Shown here piece after piece: positions 1 through 9,402 of a stretch of DNA of 64,000 bases; positions within the stretch are counted from its first letter, which is position 1; the number at the start of each line of letters is the position of its first letter. Origin of the DNA: Morococcus cerebrosus (lineage in GTDB: Bacteria; Pseudomonadota; Gammaproteobacteria; Burkholderiales; Neisseriaceae). The position numbers were made by a program, and so were the translations under genes. Under the pieces are notes generated by a model that worked only from the letters and a program-made list of their open reading frames with translations, did no database searches and was not told the origin of the DNA. The stretch lies in contig NZ_CP094242.1 of the NCBI RefSeq assembly GCF_022749515.1, positions 2,356,001-2,420,000 of the forward strand, given 5' to 3'.

Positions 1-444
1 GCCCGCGATGATCACGCCGTAAACCGACAGCGAGGTAATCATCAGGATGTACAAAAGGCCGATATTGATATTGGTCAGCACCCATTCTTCGTTGAACGGA
101 ATCACTGCCCATGCCGCGAAAGACGGGGCGAGCGACATAATCGGACCGATGTAGAACAGGGCTTTGTTTGACAGCTTCGGACGGGTAACTTCTTTAAACA
201 AGAGTTTGAACACGTCGGCAAACGGCTGAATCAGACCCCACGGACCGGTTACGTTCGGACCGACGCGAAGCTGCATAAAGCCGATGACTTTACGTTCGAA
301 ATAAGTCAGGTAGGCGACGGTTAGAATCAGCGGAATCAGGATAATCACGATTTTGACGATGACGGACACCACCAAGCCCACGGTGATGCCCAAATCGCCC
401 AGACCGAGCGTTGCGGCAAAGAGGTTTTGGAACCATTCCTGCAT
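1..444 (-). CDS. nuoH: NADH-quinone oxidoreductase subunit H, N-terminal part (cut by window edge)
   Basis: NuoH is a membrane subunit of complex I that links the hydrophilic arm to the membrane arm and lies close to the quinone site. The visible part (about 148 residues) starts MQEWFQNLF. It holds the family hallmarks [31 protein letters not shown] and FKEVTRP, with hydrophobic segments between them. The ATG at 442-444 lies 2 bases after the nuoG stop, so the two genes are translationally close. The reading frame runs off the left edge, so the C-terminal half is not seen. The identification is secure from the motifs and from its place after nuoG. Confidence 0.96.
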   Translation of the reverse strand, partial: MQEWFQNLFAATLGLGDLGITVGLVVSVIVKIVIILIPLILTVAYLTYFERKVIGFMQLRVGPNVTGPWGLIQPFADVFKLLFKEVTRPKLSNKALFYIGPIMSLAPSFAAWAVIPFNEEWVLTNINIGLLYILMITSLSVYGVIIAG

Positions 445-446
445 AA

Positions 447-2708
447 TCAAGCTCCCGCCAGTTCAATAGTGTCCATCAACGCACCCAGCACGGCATTTTC
501 GGTATGCAGCGGCAGATGCACCACGTTTTCAGGCAGTCCGGCATCGGCTTTGACCATCACGGACACGCCTGCGCCGTTTTGTTTGGCGACGGCGGTTTGT
601 CCGTCTTGCAGGCCTAAGCGCGCCAAAGTGTTCGGATTCACACGCGCGGACGGCATGGCGGCATGGCTGGTCGCTTGTAACGGCTCGGAACGGCGCACGA
701 TGGCATCGGTGTGATAGATGCCGACTCCGCCTACGCGCACGAGGCGGCTTGAGGTCGTCTGAAAATCTTTTTGAGTCGATGCGGCGCGGTTGTTCAGTTT
801 GGACGGCAGACTTTCCGCATCCAGCGCATCTTTCAGAATCGCGGCGGTATCGTGGTATTCAAAACCTTTCAGGTCAAACAGGTTGCCCAATACGCGCAAC
901 ACTTTCCACAGCGGACGCGAGTCGCCGAAGCCCTGAACGACGCCGTGGAAGGATTGCAGACGGCCTTCCATATTGATGAAGCTGCCCGAGGTTTCGGTAA
1001 ACGGGGCAATCGGCAACAATACGTCGCACACGTCCAGCAGCGTTTCGCTGACAAACGGTGTAAACGCCATCACGCTTTTTGCCTGTTTCAACGCGGCTAC
1101 GGCTTTTGCACCGTCCGCCGTATCGATTTCCGGTTCGACGTTGAGCAGCAAAACTGCCTGTTTCGGCGCATTTGCCATTTCGGCAACGCTCTCGCCCGAG
1201 TTCACGCCCAATACATCCGCACCAACGCTGTTAGCAGCCTGCGGCAGAATACCCAGCACCGCGCCGGTTGCGTCCGCCAGCTCTTGCGCAGCGGCATAAA
1301 TGGCGGCGTAATCGGGATGGTTTTGCACTTCCGCACCCAAAATCACCGCTGCTTTTTCAGCGTTTTTCAAGCTGGCGGTAATTGCGTGTTCCGCATCGGC
1401 AGACAGGTTTTTCAGACGACCTGCCCACTCGTCGGGATGCACCGCTTCCTGAGCCAGAAGCGGCATCAGCAATTCTTCCTTGCTGCTTGCCAACACGCTC
1501 AAGGCCATGCGTTCTTTGGCGGCACGGCGCAGGCGGGCGGTCAGAAGCGGCTGTTCTTTGCGCAGGTTCGCACCGACCACCAGTACGGCTTCGTTGTCCG
1601 CCAGCGATTCGATACTTTGTCCCAGCCATTGTGCACCATTGAGGTCGTCTGAAAGACGTTTGTCCAGTTGGCGCAGGCGGGTAGCGAAGTTTTTAACACC
1701 CAAGCCATTAGCAAATTTTTTCGCCAGATACAGTTCTTCGACCGTATTCATCGGATTCGCCCAAATGCCGACTTGGTTTTGGTTGCCGTCTTTGGCGATA
1801 CATTCAATCGCGCTGCGGACATATTCCAGTGCGGTTTTCCAATCTACGTCCATCCACTCGCCGCCCTGTTTGATTTTCGGGTTTTTCAGACGGCTTTCGT
1901 GATACAGGCCTTCATAGGCAAAACGGTCGCGGTCGGACAGCCAGCATTCGTTGATGGCTTCGTTTTCCAACGGCAATACGCGGCGGACGGTATGGTCTTT
2001 GGTTTGCACAATCAAGTTGCTGCCCAAAGCGTCATGGGCGGAAACGGATTTGCGGCGGTTCAATTCCCAAGTACGCGCGTTGAAACGGAACGGTTTACTG
2101 GTCAGCGCGCCGACGGGGCACAAATCGATGACGTTGCCCGACAGCTCGGTTTCCACCGCTTTGCCGATAAAGGGCATGATTTCGGAGTGTTCGCCGCGAT
2201 TCGCCATCGCAATTTCCTGCAGGCCGGCGATTTCTTCGGTGAAACGTACGCAGCGGGTGCAGTGAATGCAGCGGCTCATTTCCTCGGCGGAAACCAAAGG
2301 TCCCATGTCTTTGCCGACGACGGAACGTTTTTCTTCGGTATAGCGGCTGGTGGTTTTGCCGTAGCCCATCGCCAAATCCTGCAACTGGCATTCGCCGCCT
2401 TGGTCGCAGGTCGGACAGTCGAGCGGATGGTTGATGAGCAGGAACTCCATCACGCCTTCCTGCGCCTCTCGGGCTTTTGCCGAATGCGTACGCACAATCA
2501 TGCCGTCTGTAACCGGCGTGGCACAGGCGGGCAGAGGTTTGGGGGCTTTTTCCACATCCACCAAACACATACGGCAGTTGGCGGCGATGGAAAGTTTTTT
2601 GTGGTAACAGAAATGCGGGATATAAGTACCGAGCTTGTGCGCGGCTTCAATCACCGTCGCACCCTGCTCCACAGATACCTGTTTGCCGTCGATTTCGATT
2701 TGTAACAT
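447..2708 (-). CDS. nuoG: NADH-quinone oxidoreductase subunit G
   Basis: NuoG is the large iron-sulfur subunit of the peripheral arm of complex I (753 aa). The N-terminus is a 2Fe-2S ferredoxin domain with [16 protein letters not shown] at about residues 34-49. It is followed by the [15 protein letters not shown] cluster motif near residue 100 and the [10 protein letters not shown] 4Fe-4S motif near 150. The rest is a molybdopterin-oxidoreductase-like fold without evident catalytic cofactor residues, as usual for NuoG. The ATG start is preceded by AGGAACG. A gap of about 215 bases (uptake sequences and hairpins) and a lipoprotein gene separate it from nuoF, so the operon is looser here than in nuoA-E. 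Confidence 0.97.
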   Translation of the reverse strand: MLQIEIDGKQVSVEQGATVIEAAHKLGTYIPHFCYHKKLSIAANCRMCLVDVEKAPKPLPACATPVTDGMIVRTHSAKAREAQEGVMEFLLINHPLDCPTCDQGGECQLQDLAMGYGKTTSRYTEEKRSVVGKDMGPLVSAEEMSRCIHCTRCVRFTEEIAGLQEIAMANRGEHSEIMPFIGKAVETELSGNVIDLCPVGALTSKPFRFNARTWELNRRKSVSAHDALGSNLIVQTKDHTVRRVLPLENEAINECWLSDRDRFAYEGLYHESRLKNPKIKQGGEWMDVDWKTALEYVRSAIECIAKDGNQNQVGIWANPMNTVEELYLAKKFANGLGVKNFATRLRQLDKRLSDDLNGAQWLGQSIESLADNEAVLVVGANLRKEQPLLTARLRRAAKERMALSVLASSKEELLMPLLAQEAVHPDEWAGRLKNLSADAEHAITASLKNAEKAAVILGAEVQNHPDYAAIYAAAQELADATGAVLGILPQAANSVGADVLGVNSGESVAEMANAPKQAVLLLNVEPEIDTADGAKAVAALKQAKSVMAFTPFVSETLLDVCDVLLPIAPFTETSGSFINMEGRLQSFHGVVQGFGDSRPLWKVLRVLGNLFDLKGFEYHDTAAILKDALDAESLPSKLNNRAASTQKDFQTTSSRLVRVGGVGIYHTDAIVRRSEPLQATSHAAMPSARVNPNTLARLGLQDGQTAVAKQNGAGVSVMVKADAGLPENVVHLPLHTENAVLGALMDTIELAGA

Positions 2709-2768
2709 GGTTCGTTCCTAGTTACGGATTCTTAATGAAGATTTTTGTTGCAGGTCGTCTGAACGGGT

Positions 2769-2915
2769 TTCAGACGGCCTTTGCTGTGTGTTGTGTGTGT
2801 TTAGGTGCTGCTTGGTTTTTATGGCGGCCGATTCAGACGGCCTTTTTCATTTTTTGTTGGGTCTCGACCCAACCTGCCTTGCTACCTTTGATTTTTGTTG
2901 GGCCGAGACCCAAGC
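2769..2915. repeat. Meningococcal-dialect uptake sequences and GTTGGGTC hairpin repeats
   Basis: The nuoG upstream gap holds two copies of TTCAGACGGC (reverse complement of GCCGTCTGAA, the meningococcal uptake core) at 2769-2778 and 2832-2841. It also holds the palindrome GTTGGGTCTCGACCCAAC (2856-2873), with a related inverted copy near 2898-2912. A similar hairpin and a GCCGTCTGAA core occur before nuoF at 4620-4681. These look like small neisserial palindromic repeats inserted between nuo genes. No gene is visible in this gap. Confidence 0.7.
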
Positions 2916-2922
2916 TACTTTG

Positions 2923-3273
2923 CTAATGATTCAGCAATGATGACACATCTATTTCTGGTTGCTCATGCAACTTGACACATTTCGAAGAGTTGTAAATATC
3001 AATCAGAGTTTCAATTTGTCCTTCAAAAGACTGCCCTTCTAAGTTCATCTCATCACGGACTTCTTGTCCAAGATACATGGCATCACGAGCTGAACCTTGT
3101 ATATTTTTTTCTTTTGTGTACTGCTCCATTTTTTGCGAGATCATTTTTAATGCTGCACCTTGCTCAAGCTGGTTTGCAGCAATACCACATTTCATAAAAG
3201 TCTTTAAATCATCATGCTCAGAAGAACAACCAAATAACAATCCAGTTAGAGCAATCAATACCAGTTTCTTCAT
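2923..3273 (-). CDS. Small putative lipoprotein inside the nuo operon
   Basis: A 116-aa protein of unknown family. The start at 3273 gives MKKLVLIALTGLLFGCSS, a classic lipoprotein signal with lipobox LFGC, so the mature protein should be lipid-anchored at Cys16. The mature part is charged and predicted mostly helical, with two further cysteines (in KCGIAANQ and SKCVKLH). An upstream in-frame start would overlap nuoF and spoil the signal, so it was not used. It lies between nuoF and nuoG on the same strand and is more AT-rich than either, which suggests later insertion into the operon. There is no evidence that it is part of complex I. Confidence 0.75.
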   Translation of the reverse strand: MKKLVLIALTGLLFGCSSEHDDLKTFMKCGIAANQLEQGAALKMISQKMEQYTKEKNIQGSARDAMYLGQEVRDEMNLEGQSFEGQIETLIDIYNSSKCVKLHEQPEIDVSSLLNH

Positions 3274-3293
3274 TTTTATATTTCTCATTACGT

Positions 3294-4589
3294 TCAACAC
3301 CACTTGTGCCCTTTCATCGGCTTGCCGTGTTCAATGTAATGCACAAATTCATCACGGAAATGCTTGGTAAAGCTGCGGACGGGGAAGACGGCGGCGTCGG
3401 CGAGGGCGCAGATGGTGCGGCCTGCCATTTGGTTGCCGACGGAATCCAGCAAATCCAAGTCTTCCATGCGGCCTTTGCCTTCTACGATGCGGTGGACGAT
3501 GCGGTAGAGCCAGCCGGTGCCTTCGCGGCAGGGGGTGCATTGGCCGCAGGATTCGTCATAATAGAAATAGCTTAATCGCTCAAGGGCTTTGACCATGCAC
3601 ACGTCTTCGTCCATCACGATAATCGCGCCGGAGCCGAGCATGGAGCCGGCTTTGGAAATCGAGTCATAGTCCATATTGGTCTGCATCATGATGTCGGCAG
3701 GCAATACGGGCGCGGACGAACCGCCGGGGATAACGGCTTTGAGTTTTTTGCCGCCGCGCATACCGCCCGCCATTTTCAGGATTTCGGCAAACGGCGTGCC
3801 TAACGGCACTTCATAATTACCCGGACGTTCGACGTGGCCGGAGATGCAGAACAGTTTGGTTCCGCCGGCATTCGGAATGCCTTTGTCGGCAAACGCCTGA
3901 CCGCCGTCGCGGACGATAAACGGTACGGAGGCGAAGGTTTCGGTATTGTTGATGGTGGTCGGCTTGCCGTACAGGCCGAACGAGGCGGGGAACGGCGGTT
4001 TGAAGCGCGGCTGGCCTTTTTTGCCTTCCAGCGATTCGAGCAATGCGGTCTCTTCGCCGCAAATGTATGCGCCGTAGCCGTGGTGGGCGAAGAGTTCGAA
4101 TTCGAAGTCCGAACCTAAAATATTCTTACCCAAAAAACCTGCGGCGCGCGCTTGGTCGAGTGCGGTTTCAAAGCGTTGATAACCTTCGAAGATTTCACCG
4201 TGAATGTAGTTGTAGCCCGCTTTCGCACCCATCGCGTAACCGGCGATAATCATGCCTTCAATCAGGGCATGGGGATTGAACATGATGATGTCGCGGTCTT
4301 TGAACGTGCCCGGTTCACCTTCGTCGGTGTTGCAGACGACGTATTTTTCACCGGGGAAGGAACGGGGCATAAAGCTCCATTTCAAGCCGGTCGGAAAGCC
4401 CGCACCGCCGCGCCCGCGCAGACCGGAGGTTTTGACTTCGTCAATCACGTCGGTTTGCGAGATGTTTTCGGACAGGATTCTACGCAGCGCGCTGTAACCG
4501 CCGCGTTTGACGTATTCGTCCAATGTCCAGCAGTCGGGATTGGCGGTATCCACTTGGTCAAAAATCACGCCTGATTGGTAAATAGCCAT
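3294..4589 (-). CDS. nuoF: NADH-quinone oxidoreductase subunit F
   Basis: NuoF (431 aa) binds NADH and FMN and passes electrons into the iron-sulfur chain of complex I. The glycine-rich [16 protein letters not shown] motif (about residues 55-70) and [15 protein letters not shown] mark the FMN/NADH pocket. [15 protein letters not shown] near residue 350 supplies three ligands of the N3 4Fe-4S cluster, with the fourth cysteine in [10 protein letters not shown]. Length and motifs are complete. Relative to other bacterial nuo operons the order is conserved, but DUF1801 and lipoprotein genes have been inserted on either side. Confidence 0.98.
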   Translation of the reverse strand: MAIYQSGVIFDQVDTANPDCWTLDEYVKRGGYSALRRILSENISQTDVIDEVKTSGLRGRGGAGFPTGLKWSFMPRSFPGEKYVVCNTDEGEPGTFKDRDIIMFNPHALIEGMIIAGYAMGAKAGYNYIHGEIFEGYQRFETALDQARAAGFLGKNILGSDFEFELFAHHGYGAYICGEETALLESLEGKKGQPRFKPPFPASFGLYGKPTTINNTETFASVPFIVRDGGQAFADKGIPNAGGTKLFCISGHVERPGNYEVPLGTPFAEILKMAGGMRGGKKLKAVIPGGSSAPVLPADIMMQTNMDYDSISKAGSMLGSGAIIVMDEDVCMVKALERLSYFYYDESCGQCTPCREGTGWLYRIVHRIVEGKGRMEDLDLLDSVGNQMAGRTICALADAAVFPVRSFTKHFRDEFVHYIEHGKPMKGHKWC

Positions 4590-4703
4590 GTTGCTTGCTC
4601 GGGGTTGTTTGGTTTGGGTTTCAGACGGCCTTGGTCATGTAGCGGGCGGCCTTGGGTTTTTGTTGGGTCTTGACCCAACCTGCTTTGTTTTCAGACTGGC
4701 ATT

Positions 4704-5053
4704 TTATTCTGCTGCTTTTTGCGCCAATCGCAAGTAATTTGTTAAATGCTTGTTTTCTATATCTTCAAGCGTATGCAATTTCAAATGACGGCGGCCTTTA
4801 CCTTTGCCTTCCAATAAACCGTGCGGGTCTGCCATCTCGGCACCACGGCCGAATTCCACGGTTACATGCTGCTTATAAACAAAAATGCCGCAAAACAGTT
4901 CGGGGGCTGCAAACAAAATGCCGCCATATTTCACTTCTTCGCCTACTGTATCCGCCAGCTGCCATATTTTCGTGCGCACGCTGTTGGCGATTTCATACAA
5001 GGCGGGATTACTCATTTGCCATTCATCCAGCAGTTTTTTACTTTTTGATCCAT
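4704..5053 (-). CDS. DUF1801-family protein with an apparent frameshift in a short A tract
   Basis: The bulk of the protein (NPALYEIANSV, GEEVKYGGILFAAPELF, FCGIFVYKQHVTVEFGRGA, HLKLHTLEDI) looks like a DUF1801 / YdhG-like protein of unknown function. The best start is the ATG at 5051-5053, preceded by AGGAGA at good spacing. From it the frame reads MDQKVKNCW and soon stops. The conserved part lies in another frame, entered through the run of six A (plus strand T6 at 5034-5039); seven A would give MDQKVKKLLDEWQMSNP. The open frame of the conserved part extends upstream only through a palindromic repeat. The gene is therefore either broken, phase variable, started at the internal Met at 5015, or affected by a sequencing error. 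It lies between nuoE and nuoF. Confidence 0.65.
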
Positions 5054-5085
5054 GGTCTTCTCCTAATTTGAACTTGCAGTATTTC

Positions 5086-5157
5086 CGTAGGTCGGATTCT
5101 TGAATCCGACATTTTGCCTCTTTATCCACTCTGTCGGATACAAGTATCCGACCTACG
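5086..5157. repeat. Paired GTAGGTCGGATTC palindromic repeats
   Basis: Two hairpin units, TCGGATTCTTGAATCCGA (about 5092-5109) and TCGGATACAAGTATCCGA (about 5134-5151), are flanked by inverted GTAGGTC / GACCTAC. They form a composite palindrome between nuoE and the DUF1801 gene. A partial relative, GGTCGGATTCGCCAATCCG, lies near 14604. Confidence 0.75.
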
Positions 5158-5180
5158 TTTAAATCGTCGTTTCAGACGAC

Positions 5181-5654
5181 CTACTCCAACTCCGCCAGTT
5201 TCTTCTCAATCGCCTCTTCAGTCATAAAGCTGCACATGCTATGGTTGTTTACCAGCATAACGGGGGCATCGCCGCATGCGCCCATGCATTCGCCTTCGAC
5301 TAGGGTGAATTTGCCGTCGGGCGTGGTTTCGCCGTAGCCGATACCGAGTTTTTTCTTCAGGTATTCGCCGGTATCCATGCCGCCACGGAGGGCGCAGGGC
5401 AGGTTGGTGCAGACGGTCAGTTTGTATTTGCCGACCGGCTCGAGGTCGTACATATTGTAGAAAGTGGCGACTTCGTATGCCTGCGCCGGCGTGATGCCGA
5501 TGTAGTCGGCAACAAAGGCGATGGTTTCGGGGGCGAGCCAGCCTTTTTCGGTCTGGGCAATACGCAATGCGCCCATAATGGCGGAGCGGCGTTGGTCGGC
5601 AGGATATTTTGCCAACTCGATGTCGATTTGTTTTAAGGATTCTGCGGATAACAT
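5181..5654 (-). CDS. nuoE: NADH-quinone oxidoreductase subunit E
   Basis: NuoE (157 aa) is the thioredoxin-fold 2Fe-2S subunit of the NADH dehydrogenase module. The four cluster cysteines are visible as CTNLPC and, 36 residues on, CMGAC. The motif GWLAPETI and the segment ATFYNMYDLEPVGK are typical of the family. Its ATG overlaps the nuoD stop (TAATG), which implies translational coupling. An uptake sequence lies just after its stop codon. Confidence 0.98.
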   Translation of the reverse strand: MLSAESLKQIDIELAKYPADQRRSAIMGALRIAQTEKGWLAPETIAFVADYIGITPAQAYEVATFYNMYDLEPVGKYKLTVCTNLPCALRGGMDTGEYLKKKLGIGYGETTPDGKFTLVEGECMGACGDAPVMLVNNHSMCSFMTEEAIEKKLAELE

Positions 5655-6910
5655 TATCGGTCAACCTCCCCGAATACGATGTCCTGCGTACCGATAATGG
5701 CAACGACGTCGGCGAGCATGTGGCCTTTTGCCATTTCGTCCATGCCTTGCAGGTGGGCGAAGCCGGGTGCGCGGATTTTCAGGCGGTATGGTTTGTTTGC
5801 GCCGTCTGAAATGATGTAAACGCCGAACTCGCCTTTCGGGTGTTCGACAGCGGTGTAAGTCTCGCCCTCGGGAACGTGCATACCCTCGGTAAAGAGTTTG
5901 AAATGGTGAATCAGGTCTTCCATGCCTGTTTTCATTTCGGTGCGTTTGGGCGGGGCGAATTTGTGGTTTGTGGTGATGACCGGACCGGGATTGACGCGCA
6001 GCCAGTCGGCGCATTGTTTGATGATGCGTACGGATTGGCGCATTTCTTCCATGCGGCAGAGGTAGCGGTCATAACAGTCGCCGTTAACGCCGACGGGGAT
6101 GTCGAAATCCATTTGGTCGTACACTTCATACGGCTGTTTCTTACGCACGTCCCACTCCACGCCCGAACCGCGCAGCATCACGCCGGTAAAGCCTTTTTGC
6201 ATGGCGCGCTCGGGGGAGACGACGCCGATGCCGACGGTACGTTGTTTCCAGATGCGGTTGTCGGTCAGGAGGGTTTCGAGTGTATCGATGTTTTTCGGGA
6301 AGCGCTCGCAGAAGGCGTCGATAAAATCGAGCATGGTGCCTTCGCGGGATTCGTTGAGCTGCTTCAATACTTTGGCGTTGCGGAATTTGCTGCTCTCGTA
6401 TTTGGGCATAAAGTCGGGCAGGTCGCGGTAAACACCGCCGGGACGGAAGTAGGCGGCGTGCATACGCGCGCCGGAAACGGCTTCGTACAAGTCCATCAGC
6501 TCTTCGCGGTCGCGGAAGGCGTAGAGGATGGCGGTCATCGCGCCGATGTCGAAGGCGTGCGAACCAATGCCCATCAGGTGATTGAGGATGCGCGTTACTT
6601 CGGCGAACATCACGCGGATGTATTGGGCGCGGATTGGCACATCGATACCGGCAAGTTTTTCTACCGCCAAGCAATATGCCTGCTCGTTGACCATCATGGA
6701 AACGTAGTCCAGCCTGTCCATATAAGGCAGGGCTTGCAGATAGGTTTTGGTTTCCGCCAGTTTTTCGGTACCTCGGTGCAAGAGGCCGATATGCGGGTCG
6801 GCACGGACGATTTGTTCGCCGTCCAGCTCCAAGATCATACGCAATACGCCGTGCGCCGCAGGGTGTTGCGGGCCGAAGTTGATGGTGTAGTTTCTTAATT
6901 TATTGGCCAC
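5654..6910 (-). CDS. nuoD: NADH-quinone oxidoreductase subunit D
   Basis: NuoD (418 aa) is the 49-kDa-type subunit that forms most of the quinone-binding pocket with NuoB. The N-terminus has [14 protein letters not shown] and then [12 protein letters not shown]. The chosen start is GTG at 6908-6910, giving [15 protein letters not shown] and overlapping the nuoC stop by a few codons; GGAGAAC lies upstream. The longer ATG start at 6925 would add five residues not expected in the family. A meningococcal-type GCCGTCTGAA core lies inside the gene at 5801-5810. Confidence 0.97.
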   Translation of the reverse strand: MANKLRNYTINFGPQHPAAHGVLRMILELDGEQIVRADPHIGLLHRGTEKLAETKTYLQALPYMDRLDYVSMMVNEQAYCLAVEKLAGIDVPIRAQYIRVMFAEVTRILNHLMGIGSHAFDIGAMTAILYAFRDREELMDLYEAVSGARMHAAYFRPGGVYRDLPDFMPKYESSKFRNAKVLKQLNESREGTMLDFIDAFCERFPKNIDTLETLLTDNRIWKQRTVGIGVVSPERAMQKGFTGVMLRGSGVEWDVRKKQPYEVYDQMDFDIPVGVNGDCYDRYLCRMEEMRQSVRIIKQCADWLRVNPGPVITTNHKFAPPKRTEMKTGMEDLIHHFKLFTEGMHVPEGETYTAVEHPKGEFGVYIISDGANKPYRLKIRAPGFAHLQGMDEMAKGHMLADVVAIIGTQDIVFGEVDR

Positions 6911-7493
6911 CGTAGTTCTCCTCACGGACGATACGCGGCGTGATTTCGCGCGGCTCGATGGTAACAGGTTGGTAAATCACGCGTTTTTGCTCTTCGTCGT
7001 AACGCATTTCCACATAGCCGGAAATCGGGAAGTCTTTACGGAAAGGATGTCCGACGAAGCCGTAATCGGTCAGGATGCGGCGCAGGTCGGGATGGTTGTT
7101 GAACATGATGCCGTACAAATCGAAGGCTTCGCGCTCGTACCAATCCGCGCTGTTGTAAACGGGAACTACGGATTCAACCACGGGGAAATCGTCGTCTGAA
7201 ACCCAGACGCGCACGCGGATGCGCTGATTGTTTTTAACAGAAAGAAGCTGGCTAACAACGGCGAAACGTTTGCCCTGCCATGCTTCGTTTTTGTAAGTGC
7301 TGTAATCGACGCCGCACAAATCGACCAAAAGCTCGAAATGCAGTTCTTCATGGTCGCGCAACGTGGTCATCACTGAAATATAGTGTTCGGGCAGACACTC
7401 GACGGTAATCTCGCCCAAAGCGGAAATGACTTTGTTTGCCTGATTGCCCAAAACGCGGCTGACGGCATCGTATAAGTTTTGAATGCTTGCCAT
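6900..7493 (-). CDS. nuoC: NADH-quinone oxidoreductase subunit C
   Basis: NuoC (197 aa) is the 30-kDa-type structural subunit of the hydrogenase-like module of complex I. The diagnostic segment is the run around [18 protein letters not shown], preceded by [12 protein letters not shown]. NuoC and NuoD are separate proteins here, not fused as in E. coli. The gene lies 13 bases after nuoB and overlaps nuoD. Confidence 0.98.
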   Translation of the reverse strand: MASIQNLYDAVSRVLGNQANKVISALGEITVECLPEHYISVMTTLRDHEELHFELLVDLCGVDYSTYKNEAWQGKRFAVVSQLLSVKNNQRIRVRVWVSDDDFPVVESVVPVYNSADWYEREAFDLYGIMFNNHPDLRRILTDYGFVGHPFRKDFPISGYVEMRYDEEQKRVIYQPVTIEPREITPRIVREENYGGQ

Positions 7494-7506
7494 ATCGTTC
7501 CCTACC

Positions 7507-7989
7507 CTACTCGTCCCGCGCGATGGTGGAAGTGCGCTTGATTTTTTGTTGAAGCTGCATCAGGCCGTAAATCAGGGCTTCCGCAGTCGGCGGACAACCC
7601 GGCACATAAACGTCTACCGGCACAACACGGTCAGCACCGCGCACGACGGAATAAGAATAATGATAGTAGCCGCCGCCGTTGGCACACGAACCCATAGACA
7701 ATACCCAACGCGGCTCGGCAAGTTGGTCGTACACGCGGCGCAGGGCGGGCGCCATTTTATTGGTGAGCGTACCCGCCACAATCATCAGGTCTGCCTGACG
7801 GGGCGACGGACGGAAAATAATGCCGAAACGGTCAAGGTCGTAACGCGCCATACCCGCGTGCATCATTTCCACGGCACAGCAGGCCAAACCGAAAGTAACC
7901 GGCCACAGCGAACCGGTACGCATATAGTTCAGCACCGTATCCGCGCTGGTGGTGATGAAACCTTTTTTCAAAACGCCTTCTATTCCCAT
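7507..7989 (-). CDS. nuoB: NADH-quinone oxidoreductase subunit B
   Basis: NuoB (160 aa) carries the N2 4Fe-4S cluster that reduces quinone. The start ATG at 7987-7989 gives [11 protein letters not shown] and overlaps the nuoA stop by ten bases; the open frame extends further upstream only inside nuoA. Cluster cysteines lie in [20 protein letters not shown] and [14 protein letters not shown]. The size matches the family. Confidence 0.98.
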   Translation of the reverse strand: MGIEGVLKKGFITTSADTVLNYMRTGSLWPVTFGLACCAVEMMHAGMARYDLDRFGIIFRPSPRQADLMIVAGTLTNKMAPALRRVYDQLAEPRWVLSMGSCANGGGYYHYSYSVVRGADRVVPVDVYVPGCPPTAEALIYGLMQLQQKIKRTSTIARDE

Positions 7990-8336
7990 TCCAGCGCACC
8001 TTTTTTCCATTCGTAAACAAAGCCTACCGTCAGAACGACGATAAACACCAGCATAGACCAGAAGCCGTATGCGCCCAAATCTTTGAACACCACCGCCCAC
8101 GGCAGCATAAACGCGACCTCCAAATCGAAGAGGATGAACAGGATGGCGACGAGATAATAACGCACGTCAAACTTCATCCTGGCGTTTTCAAAGGCTTCGA
8201 AACCACATTCGTAAGCCGCGTCTTTTTCGGCGTAGTGGTGTTTCGGACCTAAAATCGTGCCGAGCAGGATAAACAGCACGCCGGCCGCGAGGCCGACGAG
8301 GATGAATACGAGGACGGGAAAGTAACTGGCCAACAT
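7980..8336 (-). CDS. nuoA: NADH-quinone oxidoreductase subunit A
   Basis: NuoA (118 aa) is a small membrane subunit with three predicted transmembrane helices, at about residues 8-28, 62-82 and 88-108. The conserved loop reads [32 protein letters not shown]. It is the first gene of the operon, with a probable promoter and a candidate Fur box upstream. Confidence 0.97.
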   Translation of the reverse strand: MLASYFPVLVFILVGLAAGVLFILLGTILGPKHHYAEKDAAYECGFEAFENARMKFDVRYYLVAILFILFDLEVAFMLPWAVVFKDLGAYGFWSMLVFIVVLTVGFVYEWKKGALEWE

Positions 8337-8368
8337 GGGTTTATGCCTAACTGGTTGACAGACAAATC

Positions 8369-8398
8369 TTAATATCCTGCTATTTTATCGAATTTCAA
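8369..8398 (-). promoter_or_regulatory. Candidate sigma-70 promoter of the nuo operon
   Basis: On the minus strand, TTGAAA (8393-8398) and TATTAA (8369-8374) are 18 bases apart and would start transcription about 25 bases before nuoA. The region is AT-rich. This was chosen by eye from sequence alone, and other -35/-10 pairings are possible. Confidence 0.4.
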
Positions 8399-8462
8399 AA
8401 TCCATTAAAAGGTAAATGTCGGTCAACCTGCAAAAAAATCTTAATAAATTCAATAAGTTTAT

Positions 8463-8481
8463 GATAACGATTCTTATTTGT
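8463..8481. promoter_or_regulatory. Candidate Fur box upstream of nuoA
   Basis: The sequence GATAACGATTCTTATTTGT matches about 12 of 19 positions of the Fur consensus, with two GAT(A/T)AC/CT-type hexamers. It lies about 125 bases before nuoA and upstream of the candidate promoter, a position suited to activation. In N. meningitidis Fur is known to activate the nuo operon from an upstream operator; extension to this species is inference. Confidence 0.4.
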
Positions 8482-8695
8482 GTTTTGCTTCTTACCGTTT
8501 TATTTATCTCTTGCCGACAGTTCGCCATCCTTTTTGCAGGTAATGCCTAACGATCCAGAAACCCTGCCCGATTTGATTTTCAGACGACCTCCCCTATGCT
8601 TTATAAGCATTTGCATCCTTTAACACCTCCATGCCTTGTTTTAAGTCTGAATACCCATATGATTTAAAAACCCACCCTCAAAAAGGACAATCACA

Positions 8696-9313
8696 ATGAA
8701 TTTCAACAACCTGCTCAACCAAATTTTGGGAACGGTTCAAAAAAATAGCAAATCCGTCGCCGACAGCCCGCTTAATTCTTTCGGCGGCGGTGCATTAGTG
8801 GCAGGACTGGCTTCTATGCTGATGAAAAAGAAAAACACCAAAAAACTGGTCAAAGCCGGTTCGGTCGCAGCTTTGGGTTATATTGCCTACAAAGGCTATC
8901 AAAGCTGGCAGCAAAACCGCAACCAACCCGAATTGCCGCAACAAGCGTTCGAACCTGTCGGCCAACTTGCCGAAACACACAGCCGCGTCATCCTGCGCAC
9001 CATGATTGCAGCCGCCGCATCGGACGGGTCGATTGATGAAACGGAAAAACAGGTTATTGCCCGTGAAAGCGGTACAGATGCAGAAACCGCCGCCTGGCTT
9101 GCCGCCGAATATGAAAGACCGGCAACAGTCGAGGAAATCGCAGCAGCCGTCGGCAACGATGAAGCTTTGGCCGCGGAAACCTATCTGGCGGCAAGATTGG
9201 TGTGTGCCGATTTATCCCGTAAAGAAATCGTGTTCTTAAGCCGACTGTCGCAAGCCTTGAAACTGGATGACCAGTTGGTGGAAAATTTGGAAAAGCAGCT
9301 TGATTTGGCTTGA
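8696..9313 (+). CDS. DUF533 / YebE-like TerB-fold membrane protein
   Basis: A 205-aa protein. The N-terminal third contains a glycine-rich hydrophobic segment (FGGGALVAGLASMLM) followed by a basic KKKNTKK stretch and a short second hydrophobic stretch. The C-terminal half (about 90-205) resembles the TerB-like DUF533 domain of YebE, with AAAASDGSIDETEKQVI and ETYLAARLVCADLS. The exact biochemical role of the family is unknown. A good ribosome site, AAAAAGGACAATCAC, precedes the ATG. It is a single gene, divergent from nuoA and followed by an inverted uptake-sequence terminator. Confidence 0.8.
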   Translation: MNFNNLLNQILGTVQKNSKSVADSPLNSFGGGALVAGLASMLMKKKNTKKLVKAGSVAALGYIAYKGYQSWQQNRNQPELPQQAFEPVGQLAETHSRVILRTMIAAAASDGSIDETEKQVIARESGTDAETAAWLAAEYERPATVEEIAAAVGNDEALAAETYLAARLVCADLSRKEIVFLSRLSQALKLDDQLVENLEKQLDLA

Positions 9314-9343
9314 TAATAAGCAGGCAGACTTAAAAATATAAAG

Positions 9344-9388
9344 AAGGTCGTCTGAAAACCCTCAAGTGTGGTTTTCAGACGACCTTTT
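9344..9388. terminator. Inverted uptake-sequence terminator
   Basis: AAGGTCGTCTGAAAACC and its inverted copy GGTTTTCAGACGACCTT form a stem with a short loop and a T run. It serves the convergent YebE-like gene and tamB from both sides. Confidence 0.85.
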
Positions 9389-9402
9389 CCTTTCCGTCGG
9401 CG

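Noticed and set aside
771..1652. Long open frame (293 aa) on the plus strand inside nuoG
   Set aside because: It is the antisense shadow of nuoG; no ribosome site, no recognisable domain and a His/Phe/Gln-rich composition typical of complement frames.
1668..2705. 345-aa plus-strand open frame opposite nuoG
   Set aside because: Antisense shadow of the 5' half of nuoG with unnatural composition; nuoG motifs are unambiguous on the minus strand.
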